Origin: Polynucleobacter sp. JS-JIR-5-A7
GTDB taxonomy: Bacteria; Pseudomonadota; Gammaproteobacteria; Burkholderiales; Burkholderiaceae
Assembly: GCF_018687935.1 (NCBI RefSeq)
Contig: NZ_CP061308.1
Coordinates: 1,048,048 to 1,112,047, forward strand
Direction of reading: 5' to 3'
DNA length: 64,000 nt
Translations under genes and position numbers: made by a program
Notes under the pieces: generated by a model
What the model was told of the DNA's origin: nothing
Database searches by the model: none
What the model saw: only the letters and a program-made list of their open reading frames with translations
Part shown: piece by piece, positions 1 to 8,461 of the stretch
Layout: each line of letters starts with the position of its first letter
How positions within the stretch are numbered: position 1 is the first letter of the stretch

Positions 1-612
1 GGCAACTTCATCATCCGATAAGGCTAAGCCCAATTCTTGATTGGCTTGATCTAGAGCCGAACGACCCTCGGTCAGAACTGGAATGCGGCTTAATGGACGA
101 TCATCCAAAGTTTGATAAAGATCATTTGCAGCCTCAACAGCATCAATCACTGTTTCTGTCATGCGATCGTGCACTGCAGTCAAAACAGATTGCAACTGTT
201 CTCGGTTTAATCCTTTTTTACTCTTCCAGGAAAATTGAACTCCGCGTTCGATTCGTAATATAGGCAAGCCGCATTGCTGTGCAATATCCGTTGCCTTACT
301 TGCCCAAGGAGAAACCGTGCCTAAACGGGGAATCACAATTGCGCTGTGCTCACCACTGGGCCCACTATTGGCCAGACCAAACCAAGATTTGCCTTCACCG
401 ATTTTCGAACTAAAGGGTTGGCCATAGGTCAATAAACTTGCAAGGACTTCTTGATTTTGACTGCTCAGTTGCGCTTCAGACCAAATGAAGTGAAGAAACT
501 GGGCTTCAATAGACTCCAGCTCAATTCCTTGGGCTGCTATTGAGGCTAAAAGTCGTTGTTGACGAAACGGGGAAAGCGCATCAGCGCCAGGCAAAAAGTG
601 GTAAAAAGACAT
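1..612 (-). CDS. purL: Phosphoribosylformylglycinamidine synthase, N-terminal part (cut by window edge)
   Basis: This is the first 204 codons of PurL, which makes phosphoribosylformylglycinamidine from FGAR, ATP and glutamine in the fourth step of de novo purine synthesis in the cytoplasm. Translating the minus strand from the ATG at 612 gives a protein beginning MSFYHFLPGADALSPFRQQR, the N-terminal signature of the single-chain proteobacterial enzyme. The frame stays open to base 1, so only the small N-terminal domain and linker are visible; the ATP-binding and glutaminase domains lie outside. A separate ABC transporter ATPase gene ends 22 bases upstream on the same strand. Confidence 0.88.
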   Translation of the reverse strand, partial: MSFYHFLPGADALSPFRQQRLLASIAAQGIELESIEAQFLHFIWSEAQLSSQNQEVLASLLTYGQPFSSKIGEGKSWFGLANSGPSGEHSAIVIPRLGTVSPWASKATDIAQQCGLPILRIERGVQFSWKSKKGLNREQLQSVLTAVHDRMTETVIDAVEAANDLYQTLDDRPLSRIPVLTEGRSALDQANQELGLALSDDEVA

Positions 613-633
613 CCCTAGATTATAAGGTTTTGC

Positions 634-1308
634 CTACACTAGGCGACCACCCTGCAGGTGTAGCTGGCGCTGGCACCGATTGGCCAAGGCGGGATCATGT
701 GTGACCAATATGAGGGTAGATTTGCTGGCTTGATTGAGCTCAAACAGTAACTGAATCACCCTCTCTCCGCTGGCCTCATCTAGGCTGCCAGTCGGCTCAT
801 CAGCGAAAAGAATGTCAGGCTGGACAATAAAGGCTCTAGCAAGGGCTACCCGTTGCTGCTCACCGCCAGACAAGGTTTTGGGGAAATGATTGAGACGGTC
901 TTGCAAACCCACCTTTTCAAGCCAAGCCACCGCTTCAGCCTTAGCATCCTTGCGACCGCTCATCTGTGCTGGTAATAAGACATTTTCTAAGGCAGTTAAA
1001 TGAGATAACAACTGAAAGGACTGAAATACAAAGCTCACATGGGAAGCGCGTAGCTTTGCCCGTCCATCTTCATCCAGAGTATTGAGGTCTTGACCCATCA
1101 GGTAAACGTTTCCAGAGCTTGGCAGATCCAGTCCAGCCAGCAAGCCTAACAAGGTACTTTTACCGGATCCTGAGGCTCCAGTAATGGCGACACTTTCTCC
1201 CTGTGTAATATCAAAACAAATGTCGTGCAAAATGGTCAATGAGCCATCGCTAGATGACACTTGTTTTCCGAGATGGTTTGCGCTCAATACTTTTGTTGGA
1301 ATGCTCAT
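634..1308 (-). CDS. ABC transporter ATP-binding protein, YbbA/LolD type
   Basis: A 224-residue ATPase subunit of the MacB/LolD/YbbA class. Walker A GASGSGKST is at about residues 44-52, the signature LSGGEQQR at 146-153 and Walker B ILFADEP at 166-172. I chose the ATG at 1308 (MSIPTKV) over a further-upstream start because homologues begin just before the strand preceding Walker A. In many proteobacteria ybbA is divergent from tesA and is followed by a large FtsX-like permease; here the tesA-like gene is divergent, but purL follows instead of a permease, so the membrane partner is missing locally. It could serve a distant permease. Substrate unknown; LolD is a less likely identity because no lolC/E is adjacent. 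Confidence 0.85.
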   Translation of the reverse strand: MSIPTKVLSANHLGKQVSSSDGSLTILHDICFDITQGESVAITGASGSGKSTLLGLLAGLDLPSSGNVYLMGQDLNTLDEDGRAKLRASHVSFVFQSFQLLSHLTALENVLLPAQMSGRKDAKAEAVAWLEKVGLQDRLNHFPKTLSGGEQQRVALARAFIVQPDILFADEPTGSLDEASGERVIQLLFELNQASKSTLILVTHDPALANRCQRQLHLQGGRLV

Positions 1309-1310
1309 AA

Positions 1311-1970
1311 ATGATTCAAAGTTGGTGGACCTGCAAAAAACAGCAATTGCTATCAATAGGCTTATTTTGCCTGTTAATCCCCATTGCCACAGCGATTCAC
1401 GCCAATCCTGTGATCTTGGTCGTGGGCGATAGCCTTTCAGCTGAATATGGCTTACCCAAAGGGTCAGGCTGGGTCAAGCTTCTTGAAGGGCAATTACAAA
1501 AACAATCTAGTCCTTGGACAGTCTTTAATGCCAGCATTAGCGGAGAAACTACTTCGGGGGGTCACAATCGCCTACCTGCACTCCTAGAGTCTAAAAAACC
1601 AGGAATGGTTTTGTTAGAGCTCGGCGCAAACGACGCATTACGCGGACTATCAATTGAGCAAACTCAAAATAACCTTCGAAGAATGATTGTATTGAGCAAA
1701 AAAACTGGTGCAAAGGTTTTACTATTAGGGATGCAAATACCGCCCAATTATGGGCAACATTACACCAAACAATTCAAAGAACTCTATTCAACACTCGCAG
1801 TCCAAGAAGGGGTTGAATTATTACCCTTCTTTTTAAATGGCGTTGCAGCCAATAAAGAACTATTTCAAGCGGATAACATTCACCCCAATGTTGCGGCACA
1901 AGCCATCCTCTTTAAAAACGTATGGGGCGCTATGGCCCCATATCAAAAACTTCTCCAACCATCACAGTAA
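1311..1970 (+). CDS. tesA: Periplasmic SGNH esterase, TesA/arylesterase family
   Basis: A 219-residue GDSL/SGNH hydrolase related to E. coli thioesterase I/lysophospholipase L1, which hydrolyses acyl-CoAs, simple esters and lysophospholipids in the periplasm. The N terminus has a basic start and a hydrophobic stretch (residues 13-29) ending in an ATAIHA-type cleavage region. Block I is GDSLSAEYG (39-47, nucleophile Ser41), block III is the GAND motif, and the catalytic Asp-His pair is in DNIHPN near the C terminus. Its ATG lies only two bases from the start of the divergent ABC ATPase; an in-frame TTG at 1347 would give a more typical signal peptide, so the start is uncertain. Confidence 0.87.
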   Translation: MIQSWWTCKKQQLLSIGLFCLLIPIATAIHANPVILVVGDSLSAEYGLPKGSGWVKLLEGQLQKQSSPWTVFNASISGETTSGGHNRLPALLESKKPGMVLLELGANDALRGLSIEQTQNNLRRMIVLSKKTGAKVLLLGMQIPPNYGQHYTKQFKELYSTLAVQEGVELLPFFLNGVAANKELFQADNIHPNVAAQAILFKNVWGAMAPYQKLLQPSQ

Positions 1971-2017
1971 AGACCAGTCCAACGTTCTGGATCTACTTTC
2001 AGAGCTAGCTATTAGAA

Positions 2018-3481
2018 CTAACTACCAGCACCAGTTGATGGCGGCTTCAATGGGTTGATCACTTTTACAACAGCCGCATTACGCCAGTAAGCCATAAAAC
2101 CAGCAAACTCAGATTGAGATGCTAAAGCCTGGATTTGCTGTGCTTGTGCTTTATGAATCTTAGCATCTAAGCCTGTAGGCTGTCGCGCCTGATCTACCCG
2201 ATATAAGGTTGCACCAATACCCGGAATGCTGACAGAAACCACTTTAGGAAATTGATCAGGATGAATAGACATGACGTCATCTAATGCTGGTCCTACTAGA
2301 TTAGCGGACTTATTACGTGAAACCCAAAATGGGCTGGCAAAGCCACTGGAATTCTTTGGGTCTTTTTGTAAAGTGCCAAATTTTTCTGCGGCAGCAGCCA
2401 CCGCTAATTTTTCTGCAGCACGCTGACTAACCTGACGCTTCACTTCAGCGGCAACATCTTGATAAGGCAAAATTTGTGCAGGATGAAATGTGACTACCCG
2501 AGCAGAAACAAAAACACCAGGGGTAGTTTGTACCGCTTCAGTATTACGTTTGTTCTTCAATGCCTCATCACCAAACAATGACTGGACCACTTTTAGATTT
2601 GCTAGTGGATGTTCTCTAGAAACACCAGTGACGCCAGAGCGGGTCAATCCCTTTTGCGTCTGAATCGATAATTTCAATTTATCAGCAGCAGGTTTCAGGC
2701 TATCAGATTGGTCATAAGTCATATTGGCAAATTGGTCTGCCTTTTCGCTAAATGCTTTGGCATCTTCTTTGGGATCAGCCTTCAGAACGATATATTCCAC
2801 GTCAATAAACTCAGGGCTTTCAAATAACTTAGCATTCGCGTTATAGAAAGCCTGTAGTTCGTCTTGACTGGGATTCACTTTACTCAAATAGTCTTTAGCA
2901 GTAAACGACAGGGTTTGAACTTGACGCTCTGTTTCATAGAGCGTAGAAACAATTTCAGATAGTTTCGGCGTGCCGATCTCAGTCCGTGCAACAGAGTTAA
3001 CCAATTGCCCAATCTTTAAATCAAAAGCCTGACTTGCGTAAAACTGCTCTTCATTTAAACCATTGCTAGCCAGTAGTTGCTTGAAGCGAACATCATCAAA
3101 ACTGCCATCTTGACGATAGAGGGCACGAATTTGAGGAATACCTTGCAGACTCTTAATCAAAGCCTCTTTACCAACTTGCAGACGAAGATCAACTACAGCA
3201 AAACCGAGAATGCGTTGTTGCAACAATTCATTCAAGATGGCCTGTTTAAATGGCAAGCTTTGGGCAATTTGCAAATTACCGCCAACACGTTCAGCCTGTC
3301 GCTTAGCAGCGTTATCGACTTCTTGCGCAGTAATCGGTTTGCCATTGACTTTGACCAAATCCGTCTCTTTGTCCATGAAGCTGGAATAGCTCGAAATACC
3401 AAAAAAGACGAATGACGGAACAATGAACAACATCAGCACTAGCTGAAGTAATTTCTGGTGCTTACGGATGGTATCAAACAT
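2018..3481 (-). CDS. ppiD: PpiD-like membrane-anchored periplasmic chaperone lacking the parvulin domain
   Basis: A 487-residue protein with a short cytoplasmic N terminus (MFDTIRKHQK), one membrane segment (about 11-30) and a SurA/PpiD-type chaperone region following it. PpiD works at the SecYEG exit site on newly exported outer membrane proteins. Family members usually carry a parvulin (PPIC) domain in the middle, with HIL, GGDLG and FGxH-type motifs. None is present: the text passes from YIVLKADPKED (230-240) to YDQSDSLKPAADKL (256-269), sequences I recognise as lying before and after that domain, so roughly 90-130 residues seem deleted without breaking the frame. It sits downstream of tRNA-Val and lon, the usual ppiD place. 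Confidence 0.85.
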   Translation of the reverse strand: MFDTIRKHQKLLQLVLMLFIVPSFVFFGISSYSSFMDKETDLVKVNGKPITAQEVDNAAKRQAERVGGNLQIAQSLPFKQAILNELLQQRILGFAVVDLRLQVGKEALIKSLQGIPQIRALYRQDGSFDDVRFKQLLASNGLNEEQFYASQAFDLKIGQLVNSVARTEIGTPKLSEIVSTLYETERQVQTLSFTAKDYLSKVNPSQDELQAFYNANAKLFESPEFIDVEYIVLKADPKEDAKAFSEKADQFANMTYDQSDSLKPAADKLKLSIQTQKGLTRSGVTGVSREHPLANLKVVQSLFGDEALKNKRNTEAVQTTPGVFVSARVVTFHPAQILPYQDVAAEVKRQVSQRAAEKLAVAAAAEKFGTLQKDPKNSSGFASPFWVSRNKSANLVGPALDDVMSIHPDQFPKVVSVSIPGIGATLYRVDQARQPTGLDAKIHKAQAQQIQALASQSEFAGFMAYWRNAAVVKVINPLKPPSTGAGS

Positions 3482-3590
3482 GAATAAGATCGCTAGTAAA
3501 GATTAGAAATAAAGCAGGGATACTAAGAGTTTACTAGGCACAGGAGATATAAATCAGAAAGCCGAGAAAAGGCTATAGATGGTGAATATT

Positions 3591-3666
3591 TGGTGGGCGC
3601 TGAGAGGCTCGAACTCCCGACATTCTGCGTGTAAGGCAGACGCTCTACCAACTGAGCTAAGCGCCC
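3591..3666 (-). tRNA. tRNA-Val (anticodon TAC)
   Basis: On the minus strand a 76-base cloverleaf can be drawn: acceptor GGGCGCT/AGCGCCC, anticodon stem TCTGC/GCAGA with loop CTTACAC (anticodon TAC, reading GTA), T-arm GGGAG-TTCGAGC-CTCTC, and an encoded CCA end. It lies between lon and ppiD, where a tRNA-Val is often found in Burkholderiaceae. Confidence 0.96.
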
Positions 3667-3699
3667 CAAAATATTACTGGTGAGATTGTAACCTAAGCG

Positions 3700-3754
3700 T
3701 GGGTTTTCGCATGAAACCCATCAAAACCACCCTCAAGTGCTGGGTGGCTTTGAT
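3700..3754. repeat. Two adjacent stem-loops between lon and tRNA-Val
   Basis: Bases 3700-3706 (TGGGTTT) pair with 3714-3720 (AAACCCA), and 3720-3732 pairs with 3742-3754 over 12 of 13 positions. On the lon transcript the longer hairpin comes first. Neither is followed by a T tract, so an intrinsic terminator is doubtful. They may protect the lon mRNA end or guide processing of the following tRNA. Confidence 0.5.
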
Positions 3755-3781
3755 GATAACCGGGCTTCTGCCTAACTTAGT

Positions 3782-6214
3782 TTAGTGCTTAAGAATATCT
3801 CCGGAAGAGACACTTTCACTGGCTTTACTTGCCTCAGTGACTTTCTTAGCCAACTCTTCAGGAGTAGGATCAGGCAGTGCTTCTGGCATGCGCTCTAAAG
3901 CAAGCTCAAGAACCTTATCAATCCAGCGAACTGGCACAATCTCGATCGCATTCTTAACGTTGTCTGGAATATCAATCAGATCTTTGACGTTTTCTTCAGG
4001 GATCAAGGCCAACTTAATACCACCACGATGAGCAGCCAATAGTTTCTCTTTCAAACCGCCAATCGGAAGCACTTCACCACGCAAAGTAATTTCACCAGTC
4101 ATGGCCACATCAGATCGAATGGGAATTCCTGTAAATACGGATACCAACGCAGTAGTGATCGCGATACCAGCTGAAGGGCCATCTTTAGGAGTTGCGCCAT
4201 CAGGGAAGTGAATATGGATATCTTTCTTCTCAAATGCCTCATCTGTGATACCCAGACGTTTTGCTCTAGAGCGAACCACAGTACGTGCAGCCTCGACTGA
4301 CTCCTTCATGACATCGCCAATCGAGCCGGTACGAGTAATAACACTTTTACCGGGCATCGTTGCAGCCTCAATTGTCAGAAGATCGCCGCCTACTTCTGTC
4401 CACGCCAAACCAGTTACTTGACCAACTTGATTCTCTTTACCAGCCAAACCGAAGTCATACATGCGGACAGATAAGAACTTCTCTAAATTATCTGCATTGA
4501 CAACAATTGGCGCAGCTTCTTTTTTCAAGAGCAAAAGCTTAACTACTTTACGGCAGATCTTGCTAATTTCTCTTTCAAGGGAACGCACACCAGCTTCACG
4601 GGTGTAGTAGCGAATCATATTGCGTACAGCGCTCTCTTCAATCTTTAATTCATCCTTTTTCAAACCATTGTTCTTGATTTGCTTTGGAATTAAATAATTC
4701 ACAGCAATACTGGTCTTTTCATCCTCGGTATAGCCAGCCAAACGAATGATTTCTAAACGATCAAGCAATGGGCCGGGAATATTTAATGAATTAGAGGTGG
4801 CAACGAACATCACATCTGAGAGATCAAAATCAACCTCGACATAATGATCTTGGAACGTATGGTTTTGTTCGGGATCCAAAACCTCCAATAAGGCGCTAGC
4901 AGGATCGCCACGGAAATCCATACCCATCTTGTCTACTTCATCCAAAAGGAATAACGGATTGCGCACGCCTACCTTGGTTAAGCTAGTCAAGATCTTGCCC
5001 GGCATAGAACCAATATAGGTACGGCGGTGACCACGAATCTCAGACTCATCACGCACACCACCCAATGCCATACGCACGAACTTTCGATTAGTTGCACGAG
5101 CAATCGATTGACCTAGAGATGTTTTACCAACACCAGGAGGGCCAACTAAACAAAGAATCGGCGCTTTGACACGATCAACGCGTTGTTGGACTGCGAGATA
5201 TTCCAGAATGCGTTCTTTTACTTTATCCAAGCCATAGTGATCTTCATCCAATACTTTTTCAGCATTGGTGAGATCGTTATTGATCTTGGTCTTTTTCTTC
5301 CAAGGAAGATTGACCAGGATATCAATGAAGTTACGAATCACGGTAGCTTCAGCAGACATAGGCGACATCAACTTGAGCTTCTTCAATTCTGATTCTGCTT
5401 TTTTCAAAGCCTCTTTAGGCATACGAGCCGCTTTAATGCGCTTCTCGAGCTCTTCGAGATCAGCACCCTCTTCACCCTCGCCTAATTCTTTCTGAATCGC
5501 TTTGACTTGCTCATTCAAGTAGTACTCGCGCTGACTCTTTTCCATTTGGCGCTTCACGCGTCCACGAATACGCTTTTCCACTTGCAGAATATCGATCTCA
5601 CTTTCAAGATCAGCCAAGAGGCTTTCGAGACGCTGAACAACATCAGTCATCTCCAGTAAGCGTTGCTTCTGCTCCAGTTTGACTGGTAAATGTGCGCAAA
5701 TCGTGTCGGCAAGACGGCTTGGGTCATCAATGCCACCAAGCGATGACAAGATTTCTTGCGGAACTTTTTTATTCAGTTTTACGTATTGATCAAACTGAGC
5801 CATGATGGCGCGGCGCAAGGCTTCAGTTTCATGGGCATCAATGGCATTTAAAGCCGTTGGCGTAGCTTCGCAATTGAAGTAACCAAGGCTGTCTTCAATT
5901 TGGCTCACTTCAGCACGTTGCACTCCCTCAACGAGCACCTTCACGGTGCCATCAGGTAATTTAAGCATTTGCAAAATATTGGCAATGCAACCGACCTCAT
6001 AGAGATCCTCAATAACAGGCTCATCCTTAGCAGCAGTCTTTTGCGCTACTAAAAGGACATTTTTACCCGTTTCCATCGCGGCCTCTAGAGCTTTAATGGA
6101 CTTTGGGCGACCCACAAAGAGGGGGATCACCATATGGGGGAAGACAACTACGTCCCGTAAGGGCAGTAACGGTAGTTGAATCGGTTCAGAGGTTAGTAAT
6201 AAGTGGCCAGGCAT
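3782..6214 (-). CDS. lon: ATP-dependent protease La (Lon)
   Basis: An 810-residue LonA protease, a cytoplasmic homohexamer that unfolds and degrades misfolded and short-lived regulatory proteins. Visible parts: N-terminal LON substrate domain (about 10-200), coiled-coil region rich in Lys/Glu (205-290), AAA+ module with Walker A GPPGVGKT (358-365) and Walker B FLLDEVDK, and C-terminal protease with the Ser681 (DGPSAG) and Lys724 (GGLKEK) dyad. Length is slightly above the E. coli 784. The ATG at 6214 has a good ribosome site (GGAGGAA) eight or so bases upstream. It follows clpX with a 189-base gap, so it probably has its own promoter as well as any read-through. Confidence 0.97.
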   Translation of the reverse strand: MPGHLLLTSEPIQLPLLPLRDVVVFPHMVIPLFVGRPKSIKALEAAMETGKNVLLVAQKTAAKDEPVIEDLYEVGCIANILQMLKLPDGTVKVLVEGVQRAEVSQIEDSLGYFNCEATPTALNAIDAHETEALRRAIMAQFDQYVKLNKKVPQEILSSLGGIDDPSRLADTICAHLPVKLEQKQRLLEMTDVVQRLESLLADLESEIDILQVEKRIRGRVKRQMEKSQREYYLNEQVKAIQKELGEGEEGADLEELEKRIKAARMPKEALKKAESELKKLKLMSPMSAEATVIRNFIDILVNLPWKKKTKINNDLTNAEKVLDEDHYGLDKVKERILEYLAVQQRVDRVKAPILCLVGPPGVGKTSLGQSIARATNRKFVRMALGGVRDESEIRGHRRTYIGSMPGKILTSLTKVGVRNPLFLLDEVDKMGMDFRGDPASALLEVLDPEQNHTFQDHYVEVDFDLSDVMFVATSNSLNIPGPLLDRLEIIRLAGYTEDEKTSIAVNYLIPKQIKNNGLKKDELKIEESAVRNMIRYYTREAGVRSLEREISKICRKVVKLLLLKKEAAPIVVNADNLEKFLSVRMYDFGLAGKENQVGQVTGLAWTEVGGDLLTIEAATMPGKSVITRTGSIGDVMKESVEAARTVVRSRAKRLGITDEAFEKKDIHIHFPDGATPKDGPSAGIAITTALVSVFTGIPIRSDVAMTGEITLRGEVLPIGGLKEKLLAAHRGGIKLALIPEENVKDLIDIPDNVKNAIEIVPVRWIDKVLELALERMPEALPDPTPEELAKKVTEASKASESVSSGDILKH

Positions 6215-6403
6215 TAGGCAATTCCTCCAAAGTAATCAATTCTCAAGGGTCTACTTCTAGTGTTATAAGATTTAATAGCCACTAAATACAGACGATATTT
6301 TGAATAGCATACTACCTATATGGGTAGCACTTACTGAAATTCAAGGGGAAAAGGCGCAGAAAAGAGGCAAATAGGCCAAATAAATGGCAAAAACACTGAA
6401 AAT

Positions 6404-7765
6404 TTAGGCTTTTTTGCTTAAATCGGATTGTTCGAGATCTTGTTTATAGACTAATAAGGGTTTCCCGCCCTCAGCAATGCTCGATTCGTCAATCACGACC
6501 TTTTGAACATTCTTTAAGGATGGCAAGTCGTACATCACATCCATCAAAGAGCCTTCCAGGATAGATCTCAGGCCACGTGCACCGGTTTTGCGGGCGATAG
6601 CCTTCTTAGCAATAGCCGAAAGCGCTTCTAGGCGGACTTCAAGCTCGGAGCCCTCCATGGTCAGTAAGGCTTGATATTGCTTTACCAGTGCATTTTTGGG
6701 TTCAGTCAGAATTTGAATTAAAGCCTCTTCATCAAGCTGAGCCAATGTAGCCACGACAGGCAAGCGACCAATCAATTCGGGAATCAAACCAAATTTAATC
6801 AGATCTTCTGGTTCAACTTCAACCAGCAAATCACTGACACCGCGATCGTCTTTACCAGGAACGACAGCATTGAAGCCAATACCGGTTTTAGCGGTACGTT
6901 GCTGAATCACTTTTTCTAAACCGTCAAAGGCACCGCCGCAGATAAACAAAATATTAGTGGTATCAACTTGAAGAAAATCTTGGTTTGGATGCTTGCGTCC
7001 ACCTTGTGGTGGCACAGAGGCCATCGTACCCTCAACCAGCTTTAATAAAGCTTGTTGAACGCCCTCACCAGATACATCACGCGTAATCGATGGGTTATCT
7101 GACTTACGAGAAATCTTATCGATCTCATCAATGTACACAATACCGCGCTGCGCTTTTTCAACGTTGTAATCGCACGCTTGTAAAAGTTTTTGAATAATAT
7201 TCTCTACGTCTTCACCAACGTAGCCAGCTTCAGTCAATGTGGTTGCATCAGCCATCACAAAAGGTACATCGAGCATACGAGCCAATGTTTGCGCTAACAA
7301 TGTTTTGCCGGAACCAGTTGGTCCGATCAGCAAAATATTACTCTTTGCCAACTCAACTCCATCTACAATCGCCTTAGCAGCAAGCTTGGGTTCTTTTTTG
7401 TCAAGCGCCTCAACGGGTTTGCCGTCCTTATCTAACTTTACTTTTTTAGGCTTAGGGAGATATTGCAAACGCTTGTAATGGTTGTAAACAGCTACAGCCA
7501 AAGTCTTCTTAGCGTGTTCTTGACCAATCACATACTGATCAAGGTTTTCACGAATCTGGTGTGGGGTTGGCAGAGAACCATCACCCTCTTCTTTAGGAAG
7601 TTTGGCAATCTCTTCTTGAATAATATCGGTGCAAAGATCGATGCACTCATCACAGATGAATACAGAAGGGCCAGCAATCAGCTTTTTGACTTCGTGCTGA
7701 CTCTTGCCACAAAAGGAGCAATACAAAACTTTATCAGTTGAATTGGTGCTCGTTGTATCGCTCAA
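6404..7765 (-). CDS. clpX: ATP-dependent Clp protease ATP-binding subunit ClpX
   Basis: A 453-residue AAA+ unfoldase that recognises substrates such as ssrA-tagged proteins and feeds them to ClpP. The zinc-binding domain has Cys16, Cys19, Cys38 and Cys41; Walker A is GPTGSGKT, Walker B IVYIDEIDKI, and the ClpP-docking IGF-type loop is present as TGIGFNA. Compared with E. coli ClpX (424 residues) it carries a Lys-rich insertion around residues 100-140 before Walker A (KPKKVKLDKDGK region), common in Burkholderiales. It lies 35 bases downstream of clpP on the same strand, in a tig-clpP-clpX operon. Confidence 0.97.
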   Translation of the reverse strand: MSDTTSTNSTDKVLYCSFCGKSQHEVKKLIAGPSVFICDECIDLCTDIIQEEIAKLPKEEGDGSLPTPHQIRENLDQYVIGQEHAKKTLAVAVYNHYKRLQYLPKPKKVKLDKDGKPVEALDKKEPKLAAKAIVDGVELAKSNILLIGPTGSGKTLLAQTLARMLDVPFVMADATTLTEAGYVGEDVENIIQKLLQACDYNVEKAQRGIVYIDEIDKISRKSDNPSITRDVSGEGVQQALLKLVEGTMASVPPQGGRKHPNQDFLQVDTTNILFICGGAFDGLEKVIQQRTAKTGIGFNAVVPGKDDRGVSDLLVEVEPEDLIKFGLIPELIGRLPVVATLAQLDEEALIQILTEPKNALVKQYQALLTMEGSELEVRLEALSAIAKKAIARKTGARGLRSILEGSLMDVMYDLPSLKNVQKVVIDESSIAEGGKPLLVYKQDLEQSDLSKKA

Positions 7766-7800
7766 AGTATTCGCTCAATCAGTGTAGTTAGGTATAGCGC

Positions 7801-8430
7801 TTAAGGGCGCTTTTCAATCACTTTATCGATCAGACCGTAATCACGCGCTTGTTCAGCAGACATGAAGTTGTCACGATCAGTATCTTTTGCAATCGTTTCG
7901 ATTGATTGGCCAGTGCGATCAGCCAAGATCTTATTAAGACGCTCACGTAAATACAGAATCTCACGTGCTTGAATTTCAATATCTGAGGCCTGTCCGCGTG
8001 CGCCACCCAAAGGCTGATGGATCATGACGCGAGAGTTTGGCAATGCGTAGCGCTTCTCTTTTTCGCCGGCACATAATAAGAATGCACCCATACTGGCTGC
8101 CATACCCATGCACAAGGTGCTGACATTTGGTTTGATAAATTGCATCGTATCGTATATCGCCAAACCAGCAGATACCGATCCACCTGGTGAGTTGATATAT
8201 AAAGAAATGTCTTTATCTGGGTTTTCGCTTTCCAAGAATAGTAACTGCGCTATTACCAAATTAGCCGTTTGATCATTCACTTCACCGACTAAGAACACGA
8301 CGCGCTCTTTTAGGAGGCGCGAATAAATGTCGTATGCACGCTCACCTCGACCCGAGGTCTCGATAACCATCGGAACCAAACCCAATCCTTTCGGTTCTAA
8401 ATCTTCAGATTGAAATTGATTCTGGATCAT
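7801..8430 (-). CDS. clpP: ATP-dependent Clp protease proteolytic subunit ClpP
   Basis: A 209-residue serine peptidase that forms the two-ring tetradecameric chamber of ClpXP/ClpAP. The catalytic Ser113 lies in MGMAASMGAF, His138 in MIHQPLGG and an Asp follows near residue 187. The first 20-odd residues are the propeptide-like leader; the motif for the axial loops follows. It is 31 bases downstream of tig and 35 bases upstream of clpX, so the three are very likely cotranscribed. Confidence 0.97.
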   Translation of the reverse strand: MIQNQFQSEDLEPKGLGLVPMVIETSGRGERAYDIYSRLLKERVVFLVGEVNDQTANLVIAQLLFLESENPDKDISLYINSPGGSVSAGLAIYDTMQFIKPNVSTLCMGMAASMGAFLLCAGEKEKRYALPNSRVMIHQPLGGARGQASDIEIQAREILYLRERLNKILADRTGQSIETIAKDTDRDNFMSAEQARDYGLIDKVIEKRP

Positions 8431-8461
8431 ATTGAGGCCTTTTTATTAAATAAATGACAAC

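Noticed and set aside
6215..6403. Heat-shock (sigma-32) promoter before lon
   Set aside because: A CCCTTGAGA-like element is present, but no CCCCAT-type -10 at the right distance could be found.
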